Assembly (NCBI GenBank): GCA_031273485.1
Contig: JAISRS010000060.1
Span: forward strand, 1-7,479
Direction: 5' to 3'
DNA from: Prevotellaceae bacterium
GTDB lineage: Bacteria > Bacteroidota > Bacteroidia > Bacteroidales > UBA932
DNA length: 7,479 bases
This document shows positions 5,778 to 7,479 of this stretch, piece after piece. The translations under genes were made by a program, and so were the position numbers. The notes beneath the pieces were generated by a model. It made no database searches and had not been told where the DNA came from. It saw nothing but the letters and a program-made list of their open reading frames with translations. Each line of letters starts with the position of its first letter. Within the stretch, counting starts at the first letter, position 1.

Positions 5778-7472
5778 ATGTCATTAAAAAAGAAAAATAT
5801 TTTATCGTTTTTATTGTTATTATCGGCTCTTTTCCTGTTGAATAGCCTCGTCAGTCTGTTAAATTTACGGATTGACCTCACCGAAGACCGGCGATATACC
5901 ATTGCCGAACCAAGTAAGAAGATTATAAAAAATCTTGATGATATAATTTTTGTCCGCATCTATCTTGATGGAGAAATGCCTGTTAAGATGAAAAAACTTA
6001 GAACGTCGGTAAGGGAAAAATTGGACGAATTGAAACAATATCCCGGAGGGAAAAACATACAATATGAGTTCCGGAATCCTTCGGAGGGTACCGACGAAAA
6101 ACGGGATGCGGTTTACAGAGATTTGGCGGGAAAGGGTCTTTCGCCTCTAACCATATTTGAAAATGATTTGGAAGGAGGCGCTTCGCAAAGGCTTATTTTT
6201 CCGGGAGCATTGGTGAATTACAAGGGTAAGGAACTTGCTGTGAATTTCATACAACAGAATCAGATGTCGGCAACCGACGAGGCTAATCTGAATTTTGCAC
6301 TTCAGAATTTAGAGTATGAACTGATAAACGCAATCCAAAAAATCAGCAGAACTTCCAAAGATAAAATTGCTTTTGTTGAAGGTCACGGAGAACTCGACGA
6401 TTACAGTTTAGATGGTATATTTATGCACTTGAGCAGCTATTATGACGTTGAACGATTGAGTATTGACGCCATTCCGGGTATTCTCGACGAATATAAAGCG
6501 GTGGTGATTGCCAAACCTATGGAACGGTGGTTGGAGGCGGACAAGTTTGTTTTAGATCAGTATATTATGAACGGAGGACGAACGGCATGGTTCGTTGATG
6601 CGGTACATGTTCACGAAGACAGTCTTTCGAGGGGAATAATGACAATGGGTTTTGTTTGTGAACATAATCTTAACGATCAGCTGTTTAATTATGGAGTGAG
6701 GATAAATCATAATGTTTTGCAGGATTTACAATGCGCCCGGATACAAATCCGGCTCACTACGCCCGACATGTCGGGCGGATTCCGTTTGGTTCCCTGGACA
6801 TATTTCCCTCTGCTGTGGACTCCGTCGGATAATCCTATCACTAAGGGTGTGAATCTTGTAAAGGCTCAGTATCCGGGAGTTATAGATACCGTAGGGAATA
6901 ATCCGGAGATAAAAAAGACATATTTATTGTATTCGTCCGACAAGGCTAAGGTTTCCAATGCCCCCATGGTCATAAGTCTGTCGCAAATCGAAGAAAAGAT
7001 AACTCAAAGGGTTTTCAATCAATCATATTTGCCTGTAGCCGTTTTGCTCGAAGGCGAATTTGTATCGCCTTTCCGCAATAGATTGATTTCTCAATATGTG
7101 AACGATTCGCAATTTGCCTTCAAGTCGAAAAGTCAAAAAACCAAAATGATTGTAGTTTCCGACGGAGATATTATCCGCAACGAGGTGAGAAGGTCGGGGA
7201 TTAACATTGAACCGCTACCCTTAGGCTTCGACAGAAATACTAATAATACTTACGGCAATAAGGATTTTGTGATGAATATCATCAATTATTTAACCGACGA
7301 AAACAGTTTGATGGACGTCAAAAACAGAACTTTTAAAATGAGATTGCTCGATAATTCCAAAGTAGCAAAAAATCACAATAAAATCGTTGCCATCAATACT
7401 GTTTTGCCTGTAGTTGTTGTTATAGTCTGCGGAATAATATTCCTCTGGTACAGACGCAGAAAATATAGTTGA
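5778..7472 (+). CDS. gldG: Gliding-motility-type ABC transporter auxiliary protein GldG
   Basis: GldG works with the permease GldF and ATPase GldA in an ABC transporter linked to gliding in Flavobacterium; homologues also occur in non-gliding Bacteroidota, where the role is unclear. The 564-residue protein has a basic start and one membrane segment (about 8-29), the hallmark RIDLTEDRRYTIAEPSKKII (31-50), a large domain outside the membrane with EGHGELDDY (201-209), YIMNGGRTAWFVDA (262-275), VPWTYFPLLWTPSDNPITKG (338-357), YLPVAVLLEGEFVSPF (417-432) and VVSDGDIIRNE (459-469), and a second membrane segment (about 537-557) before RRRKYS. Length and motif order fit an intact GldG. The 54-base spacer after sufS has only a weak promoter candidate (TAGTTTTC, 5752-5759), so co-transcription with sufS is plausible. 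gldF, normally just upstream, is absent. The frame ends 7 bases before the window edge. Confidence 0.93.
   Translation: MSLKKKNILSFLLLLSALFLLNSLVSLLNLRIDLTEDRRYTIAEPSKKIIKNLDDIIFVRIYLDGEMPVKMKKLRTSVREKLDELKQYPGGKNIQYEFRNPSEGTDEKRDAVYRDLAGKGLSPLTIFENDLEGGASQRLIFPGALVNYKGKELAVNFIQQNQMSATDEANLNFALQNLEYELINAIQKISRTSKDKIAFVEGHGELDDYSLDGIFMHLSSYYDVERLSIDAIPGILDEYKAVVIAKPMERWLEADKFVLDQYIMNGGRTAWFVDAVHVHEDSLSRGIMTMGFVCEHNLNDQLFNYGVRINHNVLQDLQCARIQIRLTTPDMSGGFRLVPWTYFPLLWTPSDNPITKGVNLVKAQYPGVIDTVGNNPEIKKTYLLYSSDKAKVSNAPMVISLSQIEEKITQRVFNQSYLPVAVLLEGEFVSPFRNRLISQYVNDSQFAFKSKSQKTKMIVVSDGDIIRNEVRRSGINIEPLPLGFDRNTNNTYGNKDFVMNIINYLTDENSLMDVKNRTFKMRLLDNSKVAKNHNKIVAINTVLPVVVVIVCGIIFLWYRRRKYS
6737..6777. repeat. 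Two adjacent palindromes inside gldG
   Basis: CCGGAT (6737-6742) and ATCCGG (6747-6752) form a 6-bp stem around ACAA. Seven bases later comes a perfect 18-base palindrome, CGCCCGACATGTCGGGCG (6760-6777). Both are far more GC-rich than the surrounding gene. They encode about residues 321-334, between the well-conserved GldG blocks at 291-315 and 338-357. The reading frame is undisturbed. This could be a short repeat inserted into a tolerant loop, or a protein-binding site. Confidence 0.6.
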
Positions 7473-7479
7473 AAGATTG

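Overview
The window carries core genes of a Bacteroidota bacterium, most likely of the order Bacteroidales. Three things point there: a gldG homologue, the acpP-fabF-rnc run divergent from purN, and promoters of the phylum's TTTG...TAnnTTTG type rather than -35/-10 boxes. The DNA is moderately AT-rich, the spacers strongly so. I could not assign a genus.

Layout: two divergent blocks leave a short shared promoter region at about 3795-3931. Leftwards (- strand) run acpP, fabF, rnc and, after a 180-base gap holding an inverted repeat, rfbA. Left of rfbA, positions 1-464 hold no intact gene. They contain a 152-base foldback element directly behind the rfbA stop, two smaller hairpin sequences, and a start-less open frame running off the left edge that looks like a gene fragment. 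Rightwards (+ strand) run purN, a SufS-type cysteine desulfurase gene overlapping purN by 8 bases, and gldG, which ends 7 bases before the right edge.

Functions: acpP and fabF serve fatty acid elongation (acyl carrier and condensing enzyme). rnc, for double-strand RNA processing, follows fabF so closely that the two are probably translationally coupled. rfbA makes dTDP-glucose for cell-surface sugars such as rhamnose. purN does a formyl transfer in purine synthesis. The desulfurase mobilises sulfur for Fe-S clusters. gldG encodes the membrane-anchored auxiliary subunit of the Gld-type ABC transporter. These are housekeeping functions without one shared pathway.

I found no evidence of a previously undescribed multi-gene system. 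The parts worth a second look are the 1-460 repeat and gene-remnant region, the twin mirror-image promoters between acpP and purN, the paired palindromes inside gldG, two catalytic-site variants (RNase III Asn132, and the residues before the desulfurase cysteine), and the isolation of rfbA, sufS and gldG from their usual partners.
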